Positions 30,840 to 39,753 of a DNA stretch of 41,488 bases are shown piece after piece. The first letter of the stretch is position 1; the number at the start of each line of letters is the position of its first letter. The notes under the pieces were generated by a model. The model searched no databases and was not told the DNA's origin. It was given only the letters and a program-made list of their open reading frames with translations. Both the position numbers and the translations under genes were made by a program. Origin of the DNA: Russula earlei (Eukaryota; Basidiomycota; Agaricomycetes; Russulales; Russulaceae); assembly GCA_025769875.1 (NCBI GenBank), contig JAGFNK010000456.1, positions 1 to 41,488 of the forward strand, written 5' to 3'.

Positions 30840-31450
30840 AAGTGCGAAATTAAAACTGCTATATGTCAACAGTTTCTCAACAGATTGCCTTGAAACTTTT
30901 ACAGTAGAACCTTATATACTGTATCTAGGCGCAGCTAAAATATGGGAGCCTAATATTTAGTTCTTGAAATGTTGATTTTCGGGTGCTGACATGAGTGCAA
31001 AACTTTGAACTGCCATATCTCAACTGTTTCTGAATTGATTGACTTGGAACTTCGACAGTGGGATCTCATGTACTGTATCTAGGTGCAGCCCAAGAGTTGG
31101 GGTCTAATTCATTGTTCTTGAAGTTTTGATTTTTGGGTGCAATCTGAGTGTGAAATTTTGAACTGCCATATCTCAACCATTTCTCAATGGATTGCCTTGA
31201 AAATTGGACAGTGGGATCTCATGTAATGTGTCTAGGTGCAGCCAAAGAGTTGGTGTCTAATTATCAGTTCTTGAAGTTTTGATTTTTGGGTGCCCATCTG
31301 CATGCAATTTTTCGAACTGTCATATCTCAACCATTTCTTGATGGATTGCCTTGAAACTTGGACAGTAGAACCTCATGTACTGTATCCAGAGGCAGCCAAA
31401 TAATTGGTTTCACTTGTTGAATTTTCACATTTTGGGGTGCTGACCCCAAG
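30840..31450. repeat. Four tandem copies of a 154-bp repeat
   Basis: The word ACTGCCATATCTCAAC and its variants recur at 30855, 31009, 31162 and 31316, with spacing 154, 153 and 154 bp. Around it each unit carries GATTGCCTTGAAACTT, CAGTGGGATCTCATGTACTGTATCTAGGTGCAGCC-like sequence and TTCTTGAAGTTTTGATTTTTGGGTGC. Units differ by perhaps 10-20%, with the first most diverged. No coding potential. Confidence 0.92.
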
Positions 31451-32345
31451 CATGATAAAATTACATTATCCCTACAGCTGAGCACATGATATGATACAAC
31501 TATTTATGACATAGTGCGCAAGAAGGGCATGTTCATGGGACTGGACAAGGACTGACAGAACAGTGATAAGACAAAATTGAAATGATGATGCAAGGTGTGT
31601 GTTGAGGCAGCAATTGCGATTGCATGTGAATGGGCGATGCAAGGTGAGGTGATAGTGGGCTGCAAGCCCTTGAGTATGGTGGTGGTGAACAATGACGAAT
31701 GATGGGGGGGTGGCTTGGTAGGTCAGAGCAATGCACTGAGCAACAGTGTGCTGCTGTTGGGCACCTTTTGGCATTTCTTGTGCGTGACGTGGCATTCATG
31801 CACTATGATCATCACATTTCACACTGCTTACCCCTCTCACATTTCAAAAAATGTGGCTTTTTATTATGCGAGCCATCAGGAAATGTCTTCCATATGTGGT
31901 GTGTCATACTTACCTGAAACCAGGAAATTGCTGTTGACCCTTGGACATGAAAGCTTGCTCCGTTCACCTGGCTCATCCACACATAACCCTCAAAATAGAG
32001 CTGAAGGTTCCCTTCACCAACCACAGGAAGCTTTCCCTAGTCCTGTCCAACAATGGAAGAGGCAAATGTGAGCAGCAGCGTTCAAGTTTCAAACTGTTGG
32101 CAGTCAGCTGTGTGTGAGCCAGCAGAGCGGTGACTGGAGGAAGGATGAGTTTTGTACATACTGTATGGCAGGGAGAAATAACATTGTATACCTTCATCGT
32201 TTTGTCAACTTTTCATTTTGCTCTCCCACACAGTGTACCACAGTATCGTATGTGTGTGGTCTCAAGCAAGACCTGAAGCTTGCACATCACAGGTTCCCTC
32301 CTCTGCAGCAAGTTCAGATGCGCGCTGATGGGCATGTGCAAGCAG
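31451..32345. other. No gene recognised
   Basis: Short frames on both strands without domains. The minus strand downstream of the acetyl-CoA synthetase exon shows no readable next exon, although a weak AGGACTAGGGAAAGCTTCC stretch (complement near 32035) might be a relic of the nucleotide-binding loop. Confidence 0.4.
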
Positions 32346-32354
32346 GCATCTCAC

Positions 32355-32700
32355 ATAAAGGATAAAGAGTGGATCTTCCACTGACAAGATATCTGGTATG
32401 CAGAAATTGAGGACCCGTGTTGTCTCCTCATGCCACCACTTGTCATGGCCCTGCATCCATGGAACTTCATTCCCCGTGCACCTAAGAACAAGGACGTGCT
32501 CAACATGTGGGCAGCCCTTGAGTGCCAAATCGACTATTGCTTTGGTTGCAATAGTCTTCCCACCGCAACACCCTTCATTGGCAATAAGGATGACGCAGCT
32601 CTGGCAGTCATTGATATGGTCACAATGCACCTCCACAGAGAAGCCAGTGAACACAACAGAGTGGATGGCACTGATGAGCACTACTGTTAAGGCTCCAAAG
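32355..32700 (-). pseudogene. Exon fragment of acetyl-CoA synthetase (AMP-forming)
   Basis: The minus strand reads SAIHSVVFTGFSVE, then EGCCGGKTIATKAIVDLALK, VEHVLVLRCTGNEVPW, DKWWHEET and SVEDPLFILY, colinear with the middle of fungal acetyl-CoA synthetase. The latter normally continues into the AMP-binding loop T-S-G-S-T-G-K-P-K-G. After L-Y comes GTGAGA, a splice donor, so the fragment derives from genomic, intron-containing DNA. The remaining exons are absent. Several positions that are Arg in the enzyme family are Cys or His here, consistent with decay of CG dinucleotides. The enzyme itself makes acetyl-CoA from acetate in the cytosol; this fragment is non-functional. Confidence 0.8.
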
Positions 32701-32718
32701 TGCCTTAAATAAGATCAA

Positions 32719-33181
32719 TGTCACGTCTATGAACGCGTCCCACCAATGCAGATATGCTTGAGTCAGGCAAGCAATACTCGTGGAGGGGAAGGAGTGTTAT
32801 ATCCTTCTGGAGTATGGCAACAAGATGAGAGGGGCTCTGCAGACGGGGTAGGAGTCAACTGTTTGGGATTGGCAAACTAAGTCGAGCTCAGGGCTCAACT
32901 GCTACAGACTGGGGGCTTTATATAGCGCTACAGGGATAAGGTTCATGCTACTGTAGTACTGGTTGGTGCCATAGAAGCAAAAGGTGGCTCATAGAAGCAA
33001 GGTTGCTTCTACTGTATGTAAACAATCTCAGTGCTGGAAGCATTAAGTGCTTCCCTAGTAGCAATCTTGGTGTCATAAGTACTTTCCTAATCAAGGAAGC
33101 GATGTACGTGGCAGTACAGGAACATCTGGAACAGAAGCAATGCTATTCATTGCTTTATTAGTACATCTTCAGAATGATACA
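32719..33181 (-). repeat. Solo LTR, family LTR3 (TSD ATCAA)
   Basis: 463 bp, TGTCACG...GATACA, flanked by ATCAA at 32714-32718 and 33182-33186. The sense strand (minus) carries GCTATATAAAGC (near 32924), a promoter TATA box, and AATAAAGCAATG further upstream. No full-length copy lies in the window, so the superfamily is unassigned; its 5-bp TSD and TATA layout resemble the gypsy LTRs here. Confidence 0.8.
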
Positions 33182-33186
33182 ATCAA

Positions 33187-33641
33187 CGCGTTCCGAACAT
33201 GATATCAATGGACATAAATGGTCAAGATCTGAGATGCGCATGATGCAAACAGTGCAGTCCATAGTTCAGGTGTTCCGGCATCTTCTGGACCCCAAACCAC
33301 TTGGTAACATCACCTCTCCTTCAGATTGGTGGTCCCATGCACCAACGATTCTAAAATTGAGTGGTGGGGTCAATGCCATCATCATCAAGGGGAGGAGGTG
33401 ATGCAGTGAAGGTGTATCAGCCTTCTTCTGCTGCCTCATAGGCAGCCAATGCTGAGGCCACTATCGCCTCTGACTCCTCAGCAATGGCTGAAGGAGACAT
33501 GATCTGTGGGAGTCTGTCAGAGTCCCTAGGTAACCTCCTGACTGGAGGTATATTGGAGCAGAGAGGGGTTGTAGTGAAAGGTTCTTGAAAGGTCCTGGAT
33601 CCTTCTCCTTTCACTACCTGCAGGATGCACGGGTTAGCAAT
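33187..33641. other. Unassigned sequence between LTR3 and Gyp-B
   Basis: A minus frame (33640 to 33417) reads EESEAIVASALAAYEAAEEG with preceding P/R-rich sequence, ending in a stop. No family is recognised. It is cut by the Gyp-B 5' LTR, whose other end is not in the window, so what Gyp-B inserted into cannot be judged. Confidence 0.35.
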
Positions 33642-34603
33642 TGTCATGAACCATTCTCCGGAGAGGGCCCTTGAAGGACCCTTCCTTATAGGAGGAAACC
33701 CAGCCTCTATGGTGTCACCCTGTTCACACGAGCAAAAGGGGTGAGTAGAGGTGTCCACAATATCGCGCACGCATTGTTGCGCGAGCGATTCTCGGCACAA
33801 TCGACATACAGCAAGCCCCACTTAAAGGCAACCCTTCTAGCAACAAAAGACAGCTATTAGGGCCTTCCTAAGGACCCTTTGGAACGACCCTAGGAACTCT
33901 ACAATAGGTACTAACCTAGTATCAAAGGCCCTACAACGCGTTATTAGACCAACTCTAATAACTATAGAACGAACTATAAGGCAACACTAAGGACCTTAAT
34001 AGAAGTATTAGGGTCGACTCTAAGGACCCTAATAGAACTATATAAGGGCCTTATAAGATACACTATTCCCTAACCAAACTACAAGTCCTCAAATGACCGG
34101 CCCTAAACTAACTAACAGGAAATGAATCAGGTGCTTGCACGTGCACTAAAGCAGTGAACACGTGGACAATGGAAGCTCTTACTCATCAAGAGAAGCTTCT
34201 TACTCAGCAGCTTACTGAGCATGACTGAGCATGCTCAGTAAGCGTCCTCCGACTTCTTACTCATCACTCTATTGTGCTTGATAACAAGGTTATGACTTGT
34301 TCCCTATTTAGCAGTTCTCTTGTAGTATATAAGCGCTCAATAAAGTAGCGGACAGTCCTCAGACTGTCCATTTGTTTACGGCACTCTCTATCCCTGGGAT
34401 ACTCCTTTAAGGACCATCCCCTTGTGACTACTCCTGGCCTCTTCCCTGCGTGATTGCTCTACTCTCACAGTAACAATACCTCTCTGGTATTTGTTACTAC
34501 TCTGGACTCTACTTCTTGCCCACGCGGTCTTGGACGTCTATCGACTCGTCTTCGAGCTTATCCCTCGCTCTTGAACTGGATAGTTCAACAGTGAGTCTTG
34601 ACA
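33642..34603 (+). repeat. 5' LTR of Gyp-B (LTR2)
   Basis: 962 bp, TGTCATGAACC...GAGTCTTGACA. U3 carries a perfect 13-bp inverted repeat CTTACTGAGCATG (34211-34223) with CATGCTCAGTAAG (34230-34242), conserved in all four LTR2 copies here. The next 100 bp hold the TATA box. Confidence 0.95.
34326..34370 (+). promoter_or_regulatory. LTR2 core promoter and 5' RNA-end hairpin
   Basis: TATATAAG at 34326. GGACAGTC-CTCA-GACTGTCC forms an 8-bp stem at 34350-34369, with its right arm beginning 35 nt after TATA, where transcription should start. AATAAAG at 34339 could also act as a polyadenylation signal in the 3' LTR. The other LTR2 copies have the same stem with loops CTCA or TTCA. Confidence 0.6.
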
Positions 34604-35513
34604 TCTGGACAGTCTCTTACCACCCGTGCTGACCAGTCGACTCATCAAGTGTCCAACGACATTCCGACCCTTAGTTCTTCGGAGCCTCACACTCCCGACA
34701 TCCAACTGCTTTCCCTTCCCCAATCTCTTCCACTTGTCTCAACCCTATCTCCACCACCCGGACTTCCCCCCGTTGCAACTCATCCCCTTCCAGGGACTTA
34801 CGTAGAGGACAACCCTCCTGATAATCAAGAAAACATTCCTCCGGTCCCTCAAGGTTTCTTTAATCCTCCGGACTGTGCGGAGTACGCCTTTCCACCCCCA
34901 CCAGTTCCAAGTTTATCGTGTCCGGCATAACGAAGTAGAACACTGGCGCCCTTTGGAGGAAGCAGCACGACGCGACGCCCTTTCCACCATCCCTACTATA
35001 GGTCACTTGCTCCAGCGACCATCCACCGACATCTTTGTTTCCCCATTCCGGGCCAAAACCGCCCACACTTTTGCGGTACTGCCTACCAACCGCGACCTCG
35101 TCAAACAATTTAGCTTGGCAAGCTTCGAGGTGTGTAGTTCCGTGGGGATACACCCTCCGGACATAGACTTCCCCTTCGGTCGCCTCCACTACTTGTTTAA
35201 CTCATCTATATATCGTCATCTGGAGACACTGCCTCCCATTTATCGATTTGCGTACCAAGGATCTTTTATCCTTACTTCCATCCACGACTTTCTGGACGGC
35301 AGAGTCTATTACTCATACGCTTACCTAAAGATAGCCGAGGGAGGATATATATCATTCGAGAACAGCTTCTCGAACTCCCTAGACAACCTCCGTGTCTACC
35401 CTGCCCTGTCTCGTTTCTGTTTCCTCCCCCGTCTCCCTCTGAATCCCTCTGCTTACTTTGGACCCTCTTCGCCCAAGTGTTATCAATATCGCTACCTAGT
35501 GCATAGTTCTTGA
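34604..35513 (+). pseudogene. Gyp-B leader ORF 1: unknown protein, frameshifted
   Basis: A Pro/Ser-rich frame open from the LTR junction to about 34928 (ending FPPPPVPSLSCPA) is followed in the next frame (+1) by VYRVRHNEVEHWRPLEEAAR and about 190 further residues to 35513. Both frames look coding, so a one-base lesion near 34900 probably split one gene. The second part is rich in Tyr/Phe with no recognised domain. The start codon is unclear, and the first ATG in the open frame lies at the LTR junction. It is unusual for a gypsy element to have such a protein before Gag. Confidence 0.5.
34606..34615 (+). promoter_or_regulatory. Putative self-primer binding site of Gyp-B
   Basis: TGGACAGTCT, two bases after the LTR, is the exact complement of AGACTGTCCA at 34361-34370 in the LTR, at the predicted RNA 5' end. 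No tRNA 3'-end complement was recognised. This matches the Tf1-type self-priming layout. Confidence 0.65.
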
Positions 35514-35558
35514 AAGTAAGAACTACCCTTGTAACACTAGACTAAAGAAATCAAAGCT

Positions 35559-36552
35559 TTGTCTGCAGTGCCTCCGCGATTCACAGTTTCCCCCAACCCG
35601 AGCACCGACTCTGAGTACGACTCAGAAGACGACGCAGTCCTCCAGCAGCACGGACTCATTGTTAATCACCTTCCCATCCTTCGGGACATTTACTTTCCCC
35701 CAATCTCTATTGTCAACGTCTACGACCGACAACAAATTGAAATCTGGTCTCACAACGCCTACGTCCTCCGAGACTTGATAGGCCTTCTCCCATTCGGACA
35801 AGTCCTCAATCAAATACAATACGACTTGTTCATCGACACCCTTGGTCACCTCGTCGAACCCGCTCGCCGCCAACTCTTGTTTTGGTACCTCTCCAACTCT
35901 AGAAACTTCGACGGAGAGCCAACTGGCATCCTCACCCTCACTGACAGCGACGAGAAGCTGTGGACTGAAGTCATCCTGCCTCAGCATTACGCTCTCGTCC
36001 AAGAACTATTGGAGGGCCAAGCCTCATATTACCTGTCCCTTTTCACCCTCACACACGAACACATCTCGGTGCAGTTTAATTACCTTCCGCCTTAACAGAT
36101 CTACACAGGGAGGACCCGCAACCCTCCAATTGGCTTACGTAGAAGGAAGAAGGTACATTTACAACTGGAGAGAGACTACTTGGACCCACAGCATCGTGGA
36201 CGCTCCCCAGAACCTCGTAGACCCCGCGGGACTTTATTCTCCGCCACCAGCAGTATACACCGGTCCCCCTGTCCCGGAAGAACTCTCCACCATCAGCCGA
36301 CCTCTCACCCCTGTAGTGAGACGAACCCCGACCAGCAGCATCCGCACCCATTGGTCCCCTACACCAACTCGTCCCGGCGTCTGCCTCTGCCTCAGAGAAG
36401 TGTGCAACTGCGGCTTCCGACCCGACACGCCCCCCACGCCACCCGGGATAACCCTGTGGACCCCAGGAGATAGACATCTCCCACACCAACCAATCTGGCG
36501 CCCTCTCACAGACGAAGAGGCCGCCGCTCTGCTTCTGCAGTTTCAAGAGTAG
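35559..36552 (+). pseudogene. Gyp-B leader ORF 2: unknown acidic protein, frameshifted
   Basis: The first frame (35559-36095, no ATG near its start) begins VPPRFTVSPNPSTDSEYDSE and continues as a hydrophobic/acidic protein (IYFPPISIVNVYD, LRDLIGLLPFGQVLN). A second frame takes over around 36095 with LQLAYVEGRRYIYNWRETTW, then a Pro/Thr-rich tail with VCLCLREVCNC, ending at 36552. No domain is recognised. The lack of an ATG suggests it was once joined to ORF 1, through splicing, frameshifting or loss of a few bases. Confidence 0.45.
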
Positions 36553-36559
36553 AACGTCC

Positions 36560-37420
36560 TCTACCATTAACTCCCCCAGTTATCCCAGTCCCACTTCCGT
36601 TTACTGACCGTAACTTGACTCCCTTCGCTACCCCCTTAGTAGAGCATTCAAGTAGTAGCCAATCGCCCCCAGGTTCTATAGTTGGCTTACGGTGCTACTT
36701 CCCCGAACTAGCTTACTTAGGATCGGTACTACCCCATAGAACACGTAGGGAGTTATTAGATTTCAAAAATCATTGCAAGGAACTGTGGCACGCGCGAACA
36801 CAAGCCTTTGTCCGCATAGACCACCCCTTAGAAGAAATCAATCAGTTCGCTCCGCACCCCCTAGACTTTGAAGGCTTCCTTTGGAAAGGCCGCGTAGCCA
36901 TAACATACTCTGGCTGTCACCGAAGAGTATTTCCGCATCGCCCAAAACCTCCAAACCCAACGAAGAGGTACACCCGTATTGCTCCCAGCATACGCCGTTA
37001 CCTACCCGTGGGACGCAACTCATTGGACCGTTGTTCCCCTTTAAAATCCCAAGGGCTACTTACGCGGAAGTTGTAAAAGGCGAAGACCTTTACAAACCAC
37101 ACGACCACGGAAAGCACATCTTTCATCTCACTAGAAAAGACCAACACCTTTTTGAACTATCATTCTATTGCAAGGATCCCTACTGCTACTGGCACAAAGA
37201 CTGGCACTACACCCGCGTCTGGCACAAGTCCTGGGACCCATAGCCCATCATTCGGCCAGCAACATACGCAGAAGTTGTAAAGGGGGAGAACCTTTACAAA
37301 CCCATACGCTTCATCGGGCGCATCTATTATCGAACGCCAGAAGAACACCGCCACTCTCTAGAACACCCCTACTTCTGTAAGGACCCGTATTGTCCGTGGC
37401 ACCAAGGTTGGCATCGTTAG
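36560..37420 (+). pseudogene. Gyp-B leader ORF 3: duplicated C-x4-C-x2-H-x3-H domain
   Basis: Coding-like sequence passes through three frames: HARTQAFVRIDHPLEEINQF to about 36900, TEEYFRIAQNLQTQRRGTPV to about 37040, then two tandem 204-bp copies. Copy 1 starts TYAEVVKGEDLYKP (37058) and ends CKDPYCYWHKDWH (37169-37207). Copy 2 starts TYAEVVKGENLYKP (37262) and ends CKDPYCPWHQGWH (37375-37414). An in-frame TAG (37241-37243) separates them. The Cys/His spacing is identical and suggests a small metal-binding fold, unlike the classical Gag zinc knuckle. TAG at 37418 is followed three bases later by the gag ATG. Function unknown; RNA or protein binding is a guess. Confidence 0.55.
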
Positions 37421-37423
37421 TGA

Positions 37424-39178
37424 ATGAGCCAAAGTCCGGAAGAAGAGGTTTCCCGAAGACCCCTTACAGAAAGTGAACAACTACAAATTCCTGTCCTCTT
37501 CCGAAACGTCGACTATAACATCACTGGAGAATACTATAGTGGCTACTGCAGAGACCGAGCAGTCACCCAATACGATACCCTCTACGACCCTTGGACCCTA
37601 GACGCAAGGAAAGACTGGGACGAAGAGGACGTTGAACTCACTCCAGAAACCCTTCGAACCCTCATCCCAGAAATCGCCTTTCTTCGCAATTTTGACCTCC
37701 TCACTGGAACTGCGTCATTCCAAGGTCGAACAGTTCACTGGAGTAGGAATCTCGAACTATTCACATACCGAAACCACAAGCCAGTCGATTTCTCGACCGC
37801 TCAGGAAGAGGCTGAGCAAGCAGAAGTCACCCGCACCCTTGAAGCCACAGTAGAAACTGCATCAAGGGTTCTATCACAAGTTACCAGAGCCCTCACCCCG
37901 GCGCGAGGGAACACTCCAACACCAGGCCCCTCTAGAGTACCAGGAGGATTTGACTCCCCCGAACCAAGCCATCTTCCCACTCCCGTAACAGTAGGACAAC
38001 GCACAGTAGCGGCGCCCCCGCCACCACCTCCATCTCCTACACGAACGACACAAACTCCTGTTCGTTCAATCAGAGTTCGAACAACACCAGCTCCACCAGC
38101 ACCACCACCGGCAGCACCTGCACAAGCAGCACCACCCGTACCCCCTGCACCACCAGCTCCAGTACCGCCACCACCTCCCGTACAACCCGCTCCGATGGCG
38201 GCACCAGCTCCTGCCCAGGTACAACAGAATCGTATCATTGGGACTGCCCCAGAAGCCTTTGATGGCAAAGCAGAGAATGCGGAGACATTCTGGGCTGCCT
38301 TGGACAACTACTACTACATCAACCTGGACTCGTTTCCAGATGAAGGGAAAAGAGTCGCAGCGGCCCTTACTCACTTCAAGATAGGTACCCCAGCAGGGAC
38401 ATGGGCCCGAGAACTAACGACAAAGGCTCAGGCCTTACAACCAATCAACTATGGCACTTGGCAAGACTTTAAGACAGCCTTTGCCGACCACTTCATTCCA
38501 GCAGACGCGCAATTAGAATCAAATGCCTTAATGCACTCCCTGCGACAAGGCAACACCCCATTCAATGAATGGTACCAAAAGTGGTCCCATCATGCGACCC
38601 GCTCCCAAGCAGATGAGAACACTAAGATGTTTGCTTTCCGCCGTAACCTGAATCAAGGGATTCACACCAAGATATTGGGTATAACGCCTGCGCCTACCAC
38701 CTTGGCAGCACTGGTCAAGAAGGCACGCGAATTCGATCAAGTGTATCACATGTGGATGTCACCATCATTCCGTACAGGAAAACCGCCAGTACGAACAAGA
38801 GGTCTAGGTACTAATGACCCGGATACTCCAGTAGAGATCAATCTCTATCAAGGGGAACCAGGTGAACAACGCTGGAACAATAATGCCCCACGTAACACGC
38901 TCACGAAAGCTGAGAAACAACGACGCACAGAATTAAAACTGTGCTACTATTGCGGCAAACCCAACCATATGGCCAAAGAATGCAGGTCTAAGAAAGCCGC
39001 TGCCCGTGCTCGTCGCCCCGGACAATCCTCACAGACTGCAGTCCGTTCAGCTACCATTCAGGAAGAACAACCTGAACAGAAAGACACCGACCCAGTTCCT
39101 ATTGCTTCCCTTGTAACTTGGCGAGAAAGTCTCGCCGCTAACATTCCACGTCCCCATTCTGCTCCTATGGATTTTTGA
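37424..39178 (+). CDS. gag: Gyp-B Gag polyprotein, intact 584 residues
   Basis: Starts MSQSPEEEVSRRPLTESEQL. Residues 1-150 are acidic, 160-270 are Pro/Ala-rich (disordered linker), and about 270-450 form the retrotransposon Gag capsid domain (FDGKAENAETFWAALDNYYY, W-A-R-E-L, F-x-x-x-F-x-x-H-F-I, L-R-Q-G-x-x-x-F-N-E-W). A zinc knuckle follows at 507-520 (C-Y-Y-C-G-K-P-N-H-M-A-K-E-C, C-x2-C-x4-H-x4-C). Gag builds the cytoplasmic virus-like particle and packages the RNA. The frame is unbroken, in contrast to the leader and pol. It ends TTT TGA, and the pol frame continues in -1 from the same T-run, so Pol may be made by -1 slippage. Confidence 0.93.
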   Translation: MSQSPEEEVSRRPLTESEQLQIPVLFRNVDYNITGEYYSGYCRDRAVTQYDTLYDPWTLDARKDWDEEDVELTPETLRTLIPEIAFLRNFDLLTGTASFQGRTVHWSRNLELFTYRNHKPVDFSTAQEEAEQAEVTRTLEATVETASRVLSQVTRALTPARGNTPTPGPSRVPGGFDSPEPSHLPTPVTVGQRTVAAPPPPPPSPTRTTQTPVRSIRVRTTPAPPAPPPAAPAQAAPPVPPAPPAPVPPPPPVQPAPMAAPAPAQVQQNRIIGTAPEAFDGKAENAETFWAALDNYYYINLDSFPDEGKRVAAALTHFKIGTPAGTWARELTTKAQALQPINYGTWQDFKTAFADHFIPADAQLESNALMHSLRQGNTPFNEWYQKWSHHATRSQADENTKMFAFRRNLNQGIHTKILGITPAPTTLAALVKKAREFDQVYHMWMSPSFRTGKPPVRTRGLGTNDPDTPVEINLYQGEPGEQRWNNNAPRNTLTKAEKQRRTELKLCYYCGKPNHMAKECRSKKAAARARRPGQSSQTAVRSATIQEEQPEQKDTDPVPIASLVTWRESLAANIPRPHSAPMDF

Positions 39179-39753
39179 TAGAACCCCTTAGTGCACCGCT
39201 AAGGAATACGGTACAGATTGCCACTATACCCGTACAAATCAATTACCCCAAAGTCTTTACAAAGAATATAAGATCCCCTTCCATAGCCTTGAAAGTAACA
39301 CTCGTGGGGAAACTCAGCGGCAAGGAAATCGGTGCAAGTGCCCTCATAGACAGTGGGGCAGAAGGAATGATCATCCACGAACAATTTGTGAATCAACATA
39401 ATCTCCACCTCCGCAACTTACAAAGACCCCTACCAGCACAGAATGTAGACGGCACCACGAACACTAATGGTTTAATCAGATATAGCACCATCCAGCGACT
39501 ACGAATCAAAGCGATGGGAGGTACACATGACGAACAAGCAGAATTCCTTGTTACCAACATAGGAGACCACGATATTATCCTGGGTACTGATTGGCTACGA
39601 CACCATAACCCAGACATCAACTGGACCAACGACACTATCACATTACAAAACTGTCCAGCAACATGTGTAATGTCACAACCCTCCATAACAGTCCCATCGA
39701 CCCACAGTACACAGCGGAGGATCGATAAAAGCCCTCACGATTCCAGAAGATGA
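39179..39753 (+). CDS. pol: Gyp-B Pol, protease portion
   Basis: Open in the -1 frame relative to Gag, with no ATG at its beginning (39175 is TTG). ALIDSGAEGMII has the intact retropepsin D-S-G (39349-39357). NIGDHDIILGTDWLRHHNPD and INW form the conserved second half. It would release Gag and Pol proteins from the precursor. A frameshift near 39735 moves coding to another frame (ALTIPEDEEPSFKHEAALIF), so protease is no longer joined to the reverse transcriptase. Confidence 0.85.

Noticed and set aside
31472..32071. Short frames on both strands as a gene next to the acetyl-CoA synthetase exon
   Set aside because: None continues the enzyme, and none has a domain or paired splice sites.
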